From assembly GCA_014238205.1 (NCBI GenBank), contig JABABM010000018.1:1-47599 (forward strand): a stretch of 47,599 bases of DNA. Reading direction: 5' to 3'. Numbering within the stretch: the first letter of the stretch is position 1; every line of letters starts with the position of its first letter. The stretch is from Phycisphaerales bacterium (GTDB taxonomy: Bacteria > Planctomycetota > Phycisphaerae > Phycisphaerales > SM1A02). Shown here in pieces: positions 17,353 to 26,227 of the stretch. The notes below the pieces were generated by a model that saw nothing but the letters and a program-made list of their open reading frames with translations, was not told the DNA's origin and made no database searches. The position numbers and the translations under genes are program-made.

Positions 17353-18369
17353 ATGATCAAATACCTTGGCTCAAAGCGAAAGCTGCTGCCATCGATCCTT
17401 GAACAGGTCGATGCGGTGCGGAATTGCAGCAGCGTGCTCGACCTCTTCTCCGGCACATCGCGAGTTGGCCATGCCCTGAAGGAAGCCGGGTACCGCGTCA
17501 TTGCCAATGATCACAATGCCTATGCCCACACGCTGGCAACCTGCTACGTACAGGCCAATCGAGAAGAACTCCTTGAAGATGCCCAGGACCTTGTTGATGA
17601 ATGCAATGCAATCGTCGGCCGACCCGGCTGGTTCACCGAGACCTTCTGTCGCCAAAGTCGCTTCATTCACCCTCGAAATGGGGCACGCATCGACTCGATC
17701 CGCGAACACCTGGAAACCCTTGGCCTGCCCCCGGAACTGAAGGCCGTGATGCTGGTCTCCCTGATGGAGGCCGCCGACCGGGTCGATTCAACCACAGGTG
17801 TCCAGATGGCCTACCTGAAGCAATGGGCCAAGCGAGCCATGAAGGACATGGAACTGCGTGTTCCCAACATGCTCCCGCAAGCTGGCCCGGGAAAGGGAGA
17901 GGCGCACTGCCTCGATGCAGCGGCGGCAGCGAGCTTCAAGGTTGATGTCGCCTACCTGGACCCCCCCTACAACCAGCATTCCTACCTGGGCAACTACCAC
18001 GTCTGGGAAAGCCTGGTTCGCTGGGACAAGCCCGAGGTTTACGGCGTGGCCTGCAAGCGAACCGACTGCAAGACACGAAAAAGCCCCTTCAACCGCAAAC
18101 GAGAGATAGCAGATGCCCTTGAGAAGGTGATCAACCAACTCCAGGCAAAGGTCGTCATCATGTCCTTCAGCAACGAGGGATACCTGGAGCGAGCCGAATT
18201 GGAAGCCATGCTGGCCGATCGAGGGGATGTCACCGTCCTGGAACACGATTACAAGCGATACGTGGGGGCACAAATCGGCATCCACGACCCGAAAGGTCGC
18301 AAAGTAGGCAAGGTCAGCCACTTACGGAATACCGAGTACCTGTTTGTCCTCCACAACCAGGCTGCCTGA
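17353..18369 (+). CDS. Solitary adenine-specific DNA methyltransferase (D12 class)
   Basis: 338 residues. It transfers a methyl group from AdoMet to adenine N6 in DNA. The N-terminal MIKYLGSKRKLLPSIL is the typical start of D12/Dam-type enzymes. The AdoMet-binding motif is SVLDLFSGTSRVGHALKEAG, with IANDHNAYAH as the following acidic strand. The catalytic motif IV is DPPYNQHSY. There is no restriction endonuclease, specificity subunit or second methylase nearby, so it looks like an orphan enzyme. It is followed by a 375-bp noncoding stretch with 21-bp tandem repeats. The recognition site cannot be read from the sequence. Confidence 0.9.
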   Translation: MIKYLGSKRKLLPSILEQVDAVRNCSSVLDLFSGTSRVGHALKEAGYRVIANDHNAYAHTLATCYVQANREELLEDAQDLVDECNAIVGRPGWFTETFCRQSRFIHPRNGARIDSIREHLETLGLPPELKAVMLVSLMEAADRVDSTTGVQMAYLKQWAKRAMKDMELRVPNMLPQAGPGKGEAHCLDAAAAASFKVDVAYLDPPYNQHSYLGNYHVWESLVRWDKPEVYGVACKRTDCKTRKSPFNRKREIADALEKVINQLQAKVVIMSFSNEGYLERAELEAMLADRGDVTVLEHDYKRYVGAQIGIHDPKGRKVGKVSHLRNTEYLFVLHNQAA

Positions 18370-18445
18370 GGTTTCCGACCCAAAATCATGCCAACTGCCG
18401 CCAAAATGGGCTATCTGCAGCCTATCTTTGGAGTACGTGCCGCTT

Positions 18446-18508
18446 CATGTCGTCTTCTTTCATGAACGTGTCGGCTTCTTACGCGATCGTGTCGCTAAAA
18501 TACGCGAT
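18446..18508. repeat. Three tandem 21-bp repeats
   Basis: Units at 18446-18466, 18467-18487 and 18488-18508 abut without gaps. The last two share CGTGTCG at the start and TACGCGAT at the end, with a divergent 6-base core (GCTTCT versus CTAAAA). The first unit matches the second at 16 of 21 positions. A 21-bp period equals two helical turns, as in iteron-like protein binding arrays. Confidence 0.7.
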
Positions 18509-18600
18509 CTCCATCACCGCTTGAATTGCAATGGTTGTAAGTAACTGAAATGAAGCCAGTTATGTGTACATCGGCACACAAATGACCTTGAAGGGCATAG

Positions 18601-18631
18601 GAGGACGTGGTGCAGGAGCCACGATCTCCTC
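18601..18631 (+). other. Composite hairpin in noncoding region
   Basis: CGTGG (18606-18610) pairs with CCACG (18619-18623) around an 8-base loop, and the outer GAGGA (18601-18605) pairs with TCCTC (18627-18631) across a 3-base bulge. No T-run follows. It could be part of a small RNA or simply chance pairing. Confidence 0.25.
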
Positions 18632-18744
18632 ACGGGGGTCCATGAATCGGTGTCCCTGGGTTCGCCACGAAGCGGACTATGCCTGTACCACTCTCTTCCC
18701 GTCCCCAGCTCTCCCCACGGGCTGGGGGCGTTCAATTGAGGAAC

Positions 18745-19812
18745 TCACCGCGATTGGAGAAGGCAAAGGGGCCCCAGTTGCCAGGGCCGCACACGCCCAT
18801 GGATCTCCTGGTCAAAGCGGACAACCAGGCCCCCATCACCCGTTTCCAGGCTTGGCTCGGACAAGGACGCATCCATGACCGGCTCCCAGAGTCCATCCAG
18901 ATCCTCCATCGAGGCAGGCCACTGGCCATGTGCGCTGCGCCACGTCTCCACCGCGGCATGAATCCTTCGCATCTGAGTCCGGGCATGCTCGTCATCACCA
19001 GGTTCGTAGGCCACTGTTCCCGGCGGGGCTTCACTGAACTGCACTCGACCCCAGTACTGCGGACGGTGCATGTCGATGGCATCCTGCTTTGACCAGACCC
19101 AGTTGTCTTCACGCGTTTCAGGGATACGTCGATAGGCGCCCTCAACCAGTTCATGCCGCCACTGGACACGGGAGAAGTTCACCCACCAGTGGTCTCCATC
19201 CTCGGGGGGAATCGGCCTGTTGGCATGCGATGCAAGCGATGTCCAGGGAATGGCTATCTCCATGGTCCACGCTTCATCTCGATCGGCGGCATCATTGAGC
19301 GTGCCTTCAACAGCAACAGCCGTCTGCAGGCCCTGGATATCCCAGCCGATGTCGTACGTGCCACCACAGCGATAGGGGCGGGTCAACATCAGGTCGAACT
19401 GCGTATTGAGCGCATTGACTTCCAACTCGTAGTAGTCATGCGAATCGCCATCCGGATCGATGAACACCTCGAAGTCGTTGTCGTTGTAGATGATTGAATC
19501 CCGAGCAGTCAGCGAGCCCCACACGTGGGGTTCGGCCATCCAGGCGGCGATGTAGAAGTTGTCCTCATCCCAGGTCATCTTCGCACGAGTCCGGAAACGA
19601 GGTCGTGGCTTCACCTCACCCTCGATGTCGATGAACTCCTCGGTCCACGGGGCCCCCGCCCAGGCCTCGTCATCAAGTTGACCATCGATCAGCGGCGGAG
19701 AAGAAACCTGTCCGGCCACGTAGGTCCGGGGATGACTCGACACGCAGCCACCAAGGAGAAGCAGGAAAGGGACAAGCCGGGCACCATTCATGGATAGCAG
19801 CATACTCATCAC
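18745..19812 (-). CDS. CBM9-like carbohydrate-binding lipoprotein
   Basis: 355 residues; starts at 19803 or 19791 are also possible. The signal ends in a lipobox (VPFLLLLGGC), so it is lipid-anchored. The main domain matches family 9-like carbohydrate-binding modules: SPPLIDGQLDDEAWAGAPWT, then MTWDEDNFYIAAWMAEPHVW, then DNDFEVFIDPDGDSHDYYELEVNA-type and YWGRVQFSE segments. Such domains bind reducing ends of sugars or act in outer-membrane sugar handling. A C-terminal roughly 100-residue extension (RTQMRRIHAAVETWRSAHG) is unrecognised. The start codon is only 17 bp from that of divergent moaA. Confidence 0.85.
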   Translation of the reverse strand: MMSMLLSMNGARLVPFLLLLGGCVSSHPRTYVAGQVSSPPLIDGQLDDEAWAGAPWTEEFIDIEGEVKPRPRFRTRAKMTWDEDNFYIAAWMAEPHVWGSLTARDSIIYNDNDFEVFIDPDGDSHDYYELEVNALNTQFDLMLTRPYRCGGTYDIGWDIQGLQTAVAVEGTLNDAADRDEAWTMEIAIPWTSLASHANRPIPPEDGDHWWVNFSRVQWRHELVEGAYRRIPETREDNWVWSKQDAIDMHRPQYWGRVQFSEAPPGTVAYEPGDDEHARTQMRRIHAAVETWRSAHGQWPASMEDLDGLWEPVMDASLSEPSLETGDGGLVVRFDQEIHGRVRPWQLGPLCLLQSR

Positions 19813-19814
19813 CG

Positions 19815-19820
19815 TATGAT
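19815..19820 (+). promoter_or_regulatory. Possible -10 box of moaA (TATGAT)
   Basis: TATGAT ends 9 bases before the moaA ATG at 19830; a start site about 7 bases downstream would leave a leader of only a few nucleotides. No convincing -35 was found. Confidence 0.35.
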
Positions 19821-19829
19821 GCCACCGAC

Positions 19830-20894
19830 ATGGCGACCACGCTTCCCATTCTCACTCCCGACCTGCAGGCACCTCCGCCGGCACCGGACCAGGCCCGGAA
19901 GGCAGGACGACTCATCGACAGCCATGGCCGCTGCATCCAGGATGTGCGGCTGAGCATCACCGATCGCTGCAACTTCCGCTGCATCTACTGCATGGAACCC
20001 GGGGATCGATTCCTGCCAAAGATGGAACTGCTCTCGCTGGACGAGTACATCCGGCTTGTCGGAATCCTGCTTGAACTTGGAATACGAACGCTTCGCATCA
20101 CCGGGGGCGAGCCGACCCTCTACCCGGACCTGGATGCCCTCATCAACCACGTCGGGCAACTCGACCTGGATGACATCGCCATGACCACCAACGGGTCCAA
20201 CCTGGATCTTCGCAGGCTGGAACAATGGCGCAGTGCCGGCTTGCGCCGCATGACGTTCAGCCTCGACACGCTTCGTGAAGAACGCATGAAATCGATCACT
20301 CGATCAACAAGCACGGTGCAGGATGTGCTTGGTGCAATCCGACTTGCCCGGGAGGCCGGGTACCCGAGGCCGAAGGTCAATGCCGTGATCATCCGGGGCA
20401 TCAATGATGACGAGATAGTCGACTTCGCGAAACTTGCCCGCAACGAGGATCTCGATATCCGTTTCATCGAGTTCATGCCGCTGGACTCGGGCAGGGCGTG
20501 GAACCGCGATCACGTCGTCGATGCCAACGAGATGCTTCTGAACATCGAGCAACAGTTCACGCTGAAGGCCGAGAACGGCGACAATCCGCACTCGACCTCG
20601 ATGAACTGGACCTTTGCCGACGGATCACCTGGACGCATCGGCATGATCGCTCCCGTCAGCAGGCCCTTCTGTGGTGCCTGCAACCGGCTTCGCATCACGG
20701 CCGAGGGACGTATCCGCCCCTGCCTGTTCAGTCACGAGGAATGGGACATCCGCTCCCTGCTGCGAAGTGGGTCGACGAACAAGGCCATCGCCAATGCCAT
20801 CGTCGACATGGCCTGGACCAAGCAGGCAGGACACGGCATCGGCCACAGCGATTTCGTTCAACCCGAGCGGACGATGTCGGCCATCGGCGGCTGA
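19830..20894 (+). CDS. moaA: GTP 3',8-cyclase MoaA
   Basis: 354 residues. It is a radical-SAM enzyme starting molybdenum cofactor synthesis by converting GTP to 3',8-cyclo-GTP. The radical-SAM cluster motif is C47-x3-C51-x2-C54 in DRCNFRCIYCMEP. The SAM-binding ITGGEPTLYPDL follows, and the C-terminal cluster Cys are in PFCGACNRLRITAEGRIRPC, spaced as in MoaA. The chain ends in Gly-Gly (SAIGG), required for MoaA activity. No other moa, moe or mog gene is in the window. It is divergent from the CBM9-like lipoprotein with a 17-bp gap and convergent with the next gene. Confidence 0.95.
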   Translation: MATTLPILTPDLQAPPPAPDQARKAGRLIDSHGRCIQDVRLSITDRCNFRCIYCMEPGDRFLPKMELLSLDEYIRLVGILLELGIRTLRITGGEPTLYPDLDALINHVGQLDLDDIAMTTNGSNLDLRRLEQWRSAGLRRMTFSLDTLREERMKSITRSTSTVQDVLGAIRLAREAGYPRPKVNAVIIRGINDDEIVDFAKLARNEDLDIRFIEFMPLDSGRAWNRDHVVDANEMLLNIEQQFTLKAENGDNPHSTSMNWTFADGSPGRIGMIAPVSRPFCGACNRLRITAEGRIRPCLFSHEEWDIRSLLRSGSTNKAIANAIVDMAWTKQAGHGIGHSDFVQPERTMSAIGG

Positions 20895-20904
20895 AGCATC
20901 GAGC

Positions 20905-22782
20905 CTACTCGTCGCAGGTATTTCCCCAGTTGGCGATCACCAACAGCAGGTCGCCGACATCAACGAAGCCACTGCCGTCGATGTCCTCGTCGCACCCGCT
21001 GCCGATGCTGCAGTCGGTACCCCAGACCGCAATCACCTGGAGCAGGTCGCCGACGTTCACCATGTTGTCGCCATTCGTGTCTCCATCACAGGCCGGCTCG
21101 GTGATGACGAAGCTGCCGATCCATGTCTGCCAACCGCCGCTGCTTGCCCATTCCCCGATGTACCAGAACGTGGTGTCATCGACTGGATCAACGGTCAAGT
21201 CGAAGTAGTCACCCCAGCGGCCATCTGCACCAGTATCACTTTCAACGACCACCTCGGGCGTTCCCATCGTTCCGGGAGGATCGGATGCCATGCGGCCCGT
21301 GACCCGTACGTTGGGAAGGATGTTGCCCTGGCAATGGCCGATGACAAAGCCAACGTCGTCATGCTTGTTGGACGCAATCGCAGGAAAGAAGGAATGCTCG
21401 GTGCCGGGCAGATCTATGGCGCCACTCTGGACAAGAACCGGTGGCGATGGATTGCCGCTGCTGCCAGGCCAGTCCCCGGTATCGAAGTGGTACCACCGCG
21501 ACTCGGACTGGTTGCCACTTTCGATCGCGTGGCCGGTGTACAACTGGCCGTCACGCCAATGGGCATTCATCAGCCGGCCATCAAGGGAATCTATGCTCCC
21601 CCCGGGATTGGAACCATTTGGAGGACCACCGCCATGAGACGGAATGGCCACGGATGTGGTGCGAAGCTCCGGCTGTCCCCCGACCATGCGGATGGACTGG
21701 ATCTTCAGCGATGAATTGGAGTCACCCGAGATGAAGTACGGGGGCGTATCGGCATCTCCCTCGTAGACCTGGGCGCACTGGACGGAAGCAGAACCTGTGT
21801 CATTGAGATCCATCCAGGTCACGGGGTCACCGACAAGCATCGGCGCCTTGGGATACAGGCGATAGATCGCTCCACGGAATCCCGGACCGCCACCTGAAAG
21901 ACGGAACAGGTTGCCGGTCGTGTAGAAGGTGTCCTCATTGAAACCCAGGCCCGGGTAATCAACCCAGTAGTCGGTTCCCTCGATGTCGAAGACGGACCAC
22001 GTGCGGTACTTGTACCAGAGACCATTTGGATCGCTGTCATCCGACACGGCGACGGTGATCCATGATTCATTGCTTCCGCTGTAGTACTCCAGGGCAAGCA
22101 CGAAGAAACGATCCGTGTAATGGTCATAGAAGCACTTGGGATCGAAGGTGAATGTGCCAGCACCCAACTCCTCGAAGAAACCTGGATCACCCGTGCTGTC
22201 GAGGTTGGCGAAGAAATCAAGCGTGCCGTCCTTCTGGTAGAAGGCAATGGCCATGTTCACCGTCGAAATAACGTGATCAGGGCCAACAGCCAACGTCGGA
22301 TCAGGTGGCGTCCATGGCGTCTGCGAAATACCGGGGAACACCGGGGCCGGGTCTACTCGTGATTCGGCAAGGAGGCCGCCAAGGGGGAGGTCCAGTTGCG
22401 GACCGGGAGCCATCGTCTTGTCACGCTTGTGGGCTGGCAACAACGTGCCTGGACGCGCAGTCCCGCCTTCCCATGGATCATTGGACTGGATCGCCACGGG
22501 GAAATTTCGGGTATCGATGATCGTGGGGGCAACCGTGGTTCGAGCCATGCCGTTGGGAGCGAGGCTGATGGTCGGAACGTCATCCGGACGCTCCTGCCCG
22601 GTCGTGGGGGTCCAGCCAACGGGCCACTGTGGCGGGTGAGCCTGTGGTTGCAGAAGACGAGTATCCAGCCTTGAGGACCTGGTCGCATCGGTATCGGCCT
22701 GCTGTCCGGATTGACAGCCCGACAGTGCCATGACCGACAAAAGAACAAGTGGGCAAGTAACGCGATGAACGAGGTGATCCAA
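20905..22782 (-). CDS. Lipoprotein with C-terminal dockerin-like double repeat
   Basis: 625 residues from a TTG at 22782, chosen because AAGGAG sits 7 bases upstream and it yields a full lipoprotein signal ending in VMALSGCQSG; the frame is open 501 bases further upstream but overlaps the neighbouring gene. The body has SQTPWTPPDPTLAVGPDHVI and DHYTDRFFVLALEYY, typical of a beta-propeller-like secreted domain of unknown function in Planctomycetota. The C-terminus has two full EF-hand-like repeats, GDTNGDNMVNVGDLLQVIA and EDIDGSGFVDVGDLLLVIA, each with W-G. Its combination of lipid anchor and dockerin-like module is notable. Confidence 0.85.
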   Translation of the reverse strand: MDHLVHRVTCPLVLLSVMALSGCQSGQQADTDATRSSRLDTRLLQPQAHPPQWPVGWTPTTGQERPDDVPTISLAPNGMARTTVAPTIIDTRNFPVAIQSNDPWEGGTARPGTLLPAHKRDKTMAPGPQLDLPLGGLLAESRVDPAPVFPGISQTPWTPPDPTLAVGPDHVISTVNMAIAFYQKDGTLDFFANLDSTGDPGFFEELGAGTFTFDPKCFYDHYTDRFFVLALEYYSGSNESWITVAVSDDSDPNGLWYKYRTWSVFDIEGTDYWVDYPGLGFNEDTFYTTGNLFRLSGGGPGFRGAIYRLYPKAPMLVGDPVTWMDLNDTGSASVQCAQVYEGDADTPPYFISGDSNSSLKIQSIRMVGGQPELRTTSVAIPSHGGGPPNGSNPGGSIDSLDGRLMNAHWRDGQLYTGHAIESGNQSESRWYHFDTGDWPGSSGNPSPPVLVQSGAIDLPGTEHSFFPAIASNKHDDVGFVIGHCQGNILPNVRVTGRMASDPPGTMGTPEVVVESDTGADGRWGDYFDLTVDPVDDTTFWYIGEWASSGGWQTWIGSFVITEPACDGDTNGDNMVNVGDLLQVIAVWGTDCSIGSGCDEDIDGSGFVDVGDLLLVIANWGNTCDE

Positions 22783-22809
22783 CTGGATACTCCTTGATTG
22801 AGGCAGTTC

Positions 22810-22815
22810 AATATA
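22810..22815 (-). promoter_or_regulatory. Possible -10 box (TATATT) of the dockerin lipoprotein gene
   Basis: Read on the minus strand, TATATT lies about 28 bases before the TTG start at 22782 in the 145-bp gap after the ureohydrolase gene. No clear -35. Confidence 0.35.
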
Positions 22816-22927
22816 GACGCAATTACCCCGAAACCACCGGCAGATCTGCATCTTCAGTACTGCAAATACCCGTTTTGAGAACCAATGGAGGCCGTTTCCG
22901 CGTGTCAATGCGTACCAAGGCGAAACT

Positions 22928-23926
22928 TCACCCTTGTGTGGCGGCAAGGGCATCCAGCGCGAGAATCTCCGCAAGCAGGTGTGCTGCAAGCAGGGACGTG
23001 CATCCTGTTGGATCACGGTCTGGAAGCACTTCCACGAGATCCGCACCTGCCAACCGGACTCCGGCACATCGCCGCACCAGGTCCAATGCGTCCCTGCTGC
23101 TGAATCCACCTGGACAGGGAGTGCCGGTACCCGGCGCGAAAGACGGGTCGACACAATCGATATCGAAGGTGAGGTAGACCTCGTCCTTTCCAAGCTCGGC
23201 AAGGAAGGCATCCATCCGCTCGGCTCCCTCACCAGAGAACCACTCGGTCGCGGTAATGATCCGGACTCCATGCTCCGTTCCATAGTCGAGGTCCGATGGT
23301 GTATTCAACGGCCCTCGGATACCGATGCTGAGCATGCGTTTGGGATTGATCAATCCATCCTCGATCGCCCGGATGAAGGGCGATGCGTGGGTCCACTTCT
23401 CATCCCAGATCGTGTCGACGGTATCGAGGTGCGCATCAAAATGAAGAAGTGGAAGACCTCCCTCGGGACGTCCCCGCCGTTCCCAGGTTGCGCGGATGTT
23501 CGCATAGGCGATCGAATGATCCCCACCGACGGCAAGAAGTTTCGTGCGTGATGGATTCCCCAGTCCTCCTGCAAACGCAGCCGCCTCCTCCAGCGTTTCA
23601 CGCGTGGAATACGGACGAACCGGGGCATCGCCGGCATCGGCCATGTGCAACTGCTCCGCGATGTCGACTTCCAGTTCAAGGTGGTAGGGCTTGACGTACT
23701 GGGAGGCTTCACGGATCGCCCGTGGACCAAAGCGGGCCCCGGGTCGATAGGTCACCCCACCATCGAAGGGAATACCGTAGATCACCCAGTCGAGCGCGTC
23801 TGCGTCGACGGTGCCGGGTGCACCCTGGTCGAGCGCGGGGAATCGACAGAATGTCGTTACGCCTGCAAATCGGGGAGTACGTCGTGAATCGGGCAACTGT
23901 GTGCCACGTTGAACATCGTCTGGCAT
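22928..23926 (-). CDS. Ureohydrolase: agmatinase/arginase/formiminoglutamase family
   Basis: 332 residues, within the family range. It hydrolyses a guanidino or formimino substrate with a binuclear manganese centre. Metal ligands are visible: H137 in GGDHS (134-138), D164, H166 and D168 in DAHLD, and D255/D257 in TFDIDCVDPSFAPGTGTP. GIPFDGGVTYRPGARFGP is the typical N-terminal block. The sequence resembles agmatinases (putrescine synthesis from agmatine) most, but related guanidino substrates cannot be excluded, so no symbol is given. No polyamine gene neighbours are visible. Confidence 0.9.
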   Translation of the reverse strand: MPDDVQRGTQLPDSRRTPRFAGVTTFCRFPALDQGAPGTVDADALDWVIYGIPFDGGVTYRPGARFGPRAIREASQYVKPYHLELEVDIAEQLHMADAGDAPVRPYSTRETLEEAAAFAGGLGNPSRTKLLAVGGDHSIAYANIRATWERRGRPEGGLPLLHFDAHLDTVDTIWDEKWTHASPFIRAIEDGLINPKRMLSIGIRGPLNTPSDLDYGTEHGVRIITATEWFSGEGAERMDAFLAELGKDEVYLTFDIDCVDPSFAPGTGTPCPGGFSSRDALDLVRRCAGVRLAGADLVEVLPDRDPTGCTSLLAAHLLAEILALDALAATQG

Positions 23927-23982
23927 GACATCATGGTCGTGCCCACGATGCAGATTGGCAAGCAGGGCCCGTCAAATTCCAG

Positions 23983-25032
23983 TCAGGGCGAGGATCCCCA
24001 TCCCCTGGGGTGATCCTGCATCCATCGCCATGCCGTCTCGACGATCTCGTCGATCGAATCGATCCGGGCAGACCACCCCAGTTCTTCCTTGATCCGTGTT
24101 GGATCATTGAAGAGGCTTGGGGGATCACCGGCCCTCCGCTGGCCATCGACCCCGGTCACATCAATCCCCGTGACGCGACGAACGGCATCCAGGATCTCAC
24201 GAACACTGGTTCCCCGCCCCGTACCGACGTTGTAGACCCGCTCGTCGCCATCCTCGAGAGCCGGCAACACGGCAAGGTGCGCCTCGACCAGATCGTCGAC
24301 GTGGACGTAATCACGAATGCACGTGCCATCGGGTGTCTCATAGTCGGTTCCGAAGATGGTCACGGCATCACGTCGACCGGCTGCCGCCCCAAGGCAGATT
24401 GGAATCAAGTGTGTTTCTGGATCATGGTCTTCGCCAAGGCGACCCGTTGCATCCGAGCCGGCTACGTTGAAATACCGAAGCATGGCGCAGGAAAATGGTC
24501 GACCTGCTGCGTGTGCCGAAGTGCGTGCAGCGCGGAGCGCCTGCTCGACAAGCAGCTTCGAGTGTCCGTATGGATTGATGGGCGCCTGGGGACAATCTTC
24601 CGTGAGAGGCAGGTGTTCCTCGCCGGGTTCACCATAGGTTGCACACGTGCTTGAGAAGATGAACCTTGGAACACCGGCAGTCACGGCAGCCATCAACAGG
24701 TGGAGACTCGAGCCTGTGTTGTTCGCGTAGTACTTCAGGGGTTCCTCGACCGATTCGCCGACGTTGCAGAAAGCGGCAAAGTGCATGATCGTGTCGATCG
24801 AACGTGATGCGATCAACTCGAGCACCCGTGCCTGGTCACCACAGTCCGCCTGCAGGAACTCGACATCCCCCTCCTTGCGAAGCACATCGATCGCCTCGGC
24901 GTGACCACGTTCCAGCGTATCGATGATGGATACGCGGCATCCCGACTCGAGCAGTCGCAGGGCCGCATGCGAGCCGATGTAGCCGGCACCGCCGGTGATG
25001 AGAATACTGGTTGGTTCAGGGAGTACTGCCAC
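23983..25032 (-). CDS. galE: UDP-glucose 4-epimerase
   Basis: 349 residues. It interconverts UDP-glucose and UDP-galactose (or the N-acetyl forms) using tightly bound NAD+. The extended SDR features are NAD motif GGAGYIGSH (14-22), FIFSSTCATYGEP with the catalytic Ser/Thr region, and Y155-x3-K159 in NPYGHSKL. LRYFNVAGSD and RDYVHVDDLVEAH are standard GalE blocks. Start is a GTG at 25032. It is 56 bp upstream of the ureohydrolase on the same strand and divergent from the DUF368 transporter. It probably supplies galactosyl units for envelope polysaccharide. Confidence 0.95.
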   Translation of the reverse strand: MAVLPEPTSILITGGAGYIGSHAALRLLESGCRVSIIDTLERGHAEAIDVLRKEGDVEFLQADCGDQARVLELIASRSIDTIMHFAAFCNVGESVEEPLKYYANNTGSSLHLLMAAVTAGVPRFIFSSTCATYGEPGEEHLPLTEDCPQAPINPYGHSKLLVEQALRAARTSAHAAGRPFSCAMLRYFNVAGSDATGRLGEDHDPETHLIPICLGAAAGRRDAVTIFGTDYETPDGTCIRDYVHVDDLVEAHLAVLPALEDGDERVYNVGTGRGTSVREILDAVRRVTGIDVTGVDGQRRAGDPPSLFNDPTRIKEELGWSARIDSIDEIVETAWRWMQDHPRGWGSSP

Positions 25033-25091
25033 GGTGATGAGCCCCAGGAATCGCTTGCGGTGCTATCGTACAGTCGGGCTCGAGGAACGAC

Positions 25092-26087
25092 GTGAATCAG
25101 ATGCAGAACAGGGCGACGAGGCAGGATGAACACCGGGTACTTCCGGTCGGGACCCTGTCACGTGGTTTCTTCGGGGGAGTACTCATGGGGTTGGCCAACC
25201 TCGTCCCCGGCGTCTCCGGGGGGACGATGCTCGTGGCCACGGGTGTCTATGGCCATTTCATCAATGCCATCGCCCGGTGCAGCACCTTCCGGTTCAAGAC
25301 AGGTCCCGTGGTCATGCTCGGGATCATCGTCCTGGGGGCGTTGATGGCCATTCTCCTTGGCGCAGGAACCATGAGCAGCCTCGTGATGGACCACCGGTGG
25401 GTGATGTACAGCCTCTTCATCGGGCTCACTCTCGGCGGTGTTCCGCTCCTCTGGAAGATGGCCCATCCAATGAATACAAACACGATGGTCGGACTGGTTG
25501 TCGGCCTGGTTGCCATGATCGTTCTCGCCCTGCTGGAAGGAACGACCGATGGACCGGTCTTCGAGCAGAGCAGCGGCTGGCTCCTGGTCCTGACCGGAGC
25601 AGCCGCGGGCGCCGCCATGGTGCTTCCAGGTGTCTCCGGCAGCTACCTGCTGCTTGTCCTCGGGCAATATGTCGTCATCCTCGAGGCGGTCGATTCGCTT
25701 CGAAAGGGAGATGCCGGTGATGCCATGGGTGTCATCCTTCCAGTGGGCATCGGTGTCATCATCGGCGTGGTGCTCGTCAGCAACATCGTCTCGGTACTCC
25801 TGCGTCGCGCCCGGAATGCCACGCTCGGCGTACTCATCGGGCTGCTCCTGGGGGCCGTGTTCGGGCTCTGGCCCTACCGAGCTCCCGTGAAACCACAGGC
25901 TGGTGACATGATTCGCGGGCAGTTGATCGAATCACAGGCGCAGATCGATGCGATCGATACGGGACACTGGGCTTCAGCTTCCTTCTCACCATCGATTGCA
26001 ATGGTGGCCGGTTCTCTTGCACTGATCATCGTGGGCTTTCTCGCTTCGCTTGCCATCTCGCGACTCGGCCGCGAAGACACGGCTTGA
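25092..26087 (+). CDS. DUF368 (PopT-type) undecaprenyl-phosphate transporter
   Basis: 331 residues, multi-pass membrane protein. The DUF368 signature appears twice, as expected from its inverted repeat: GLANLVPGVSGGTM near residue 35 and MVLPGVSGSYLLLVLGQY near residue 180. DUF368 proteins were shown to flip undecaprenyl phosphate back across the membrane for reuse in wall and polysaccharide synthesis; that role is assigned here by family. GTG 25092 has GAGGAAC upstream; ATG 25101 is an alternative. The last helix (MVAGSLALIIVGFLASLAI) is near the C-terminus. It is divergent from galE. Confidence 0.92.
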   Translation: MNQMQNRATRQDEHRVLPVGTLSRGFFGGVLMGLANLVPGVSGGTMLVATGVYGHFINAIARCSTFRFKTGPVVMLGIIVLGALMAILLGAGTMSSLVMDHRWVMYSLFIGLTLGGVPLLWKMAHPMNTNTMVGLVVGLVAMIVLALLEGTTDGPVFEQSSGWLLVLTGAAAGAAMVLPGVSGSYLLLVLGQYVVILEAVDSLRKGDAGDAMGVILPVGIGVIIGVVLVSNIVSVLLRRARNATLGVLIGLLLGAVFGLWPYRAPVKPQAGDMIRGQLIESQAQIDAIDTGHWASASFSPSIAMVAGSLALIIVGFLASLAISRLGREDTA

Positions 26088-26227
26088 TGAGGAACCGTAC
26101 GACGCTGTTTTATTGGACGCTTCTTCCTTGCGCGCAGTTCCAACCGGAAATCCGGAGTGGGGTTCGACATCCGGCCGAAAAAAGAGTGAGTTCGCTTTCA
26201 ACGTCACCACCACTCGAACCTCAACCA

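Larger units (their letters stand above)
18370..18744. other. 375-bp stretch without a gene
   Basis: No supported coding region between the methylase stop and the CBM9-like lipoprotein stop. It is visibly more AT-rich up to about 18560 than the surrounding genes. It holds three 21-bp tandem repeats (18446-18508), a composite hairpin (18601-18631) and a weak CCCCAGC/GCTGGGG hairpin (18703-18727) without a T-run. Confidence 0.6.

Noticed and set aside
18446-18508. CRISPR array
   Set aside because: Units are directly abutting with no spacers and no cas gene is nearby.
18344-18544. 66-codon frame containing the 21-bp repeats as heptads
   Set aside because: It starts inside the methylase gene, lacks a ribosome site, and its heptad pattern is a by-product of the DNA repeat length.
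18601-18670. tRNA gene
   Set aside because: A GGTTCG-like string is present but no acceptor stem or cloverleaf could be built.
22783-23283. Upstream extension of the dockerin lipoprotein gene
   Set aside because: It overlaps the ureohydrolase gene in another frame, while TTG 22782 has AAGGAG and yields a proper lipoprotein signal.
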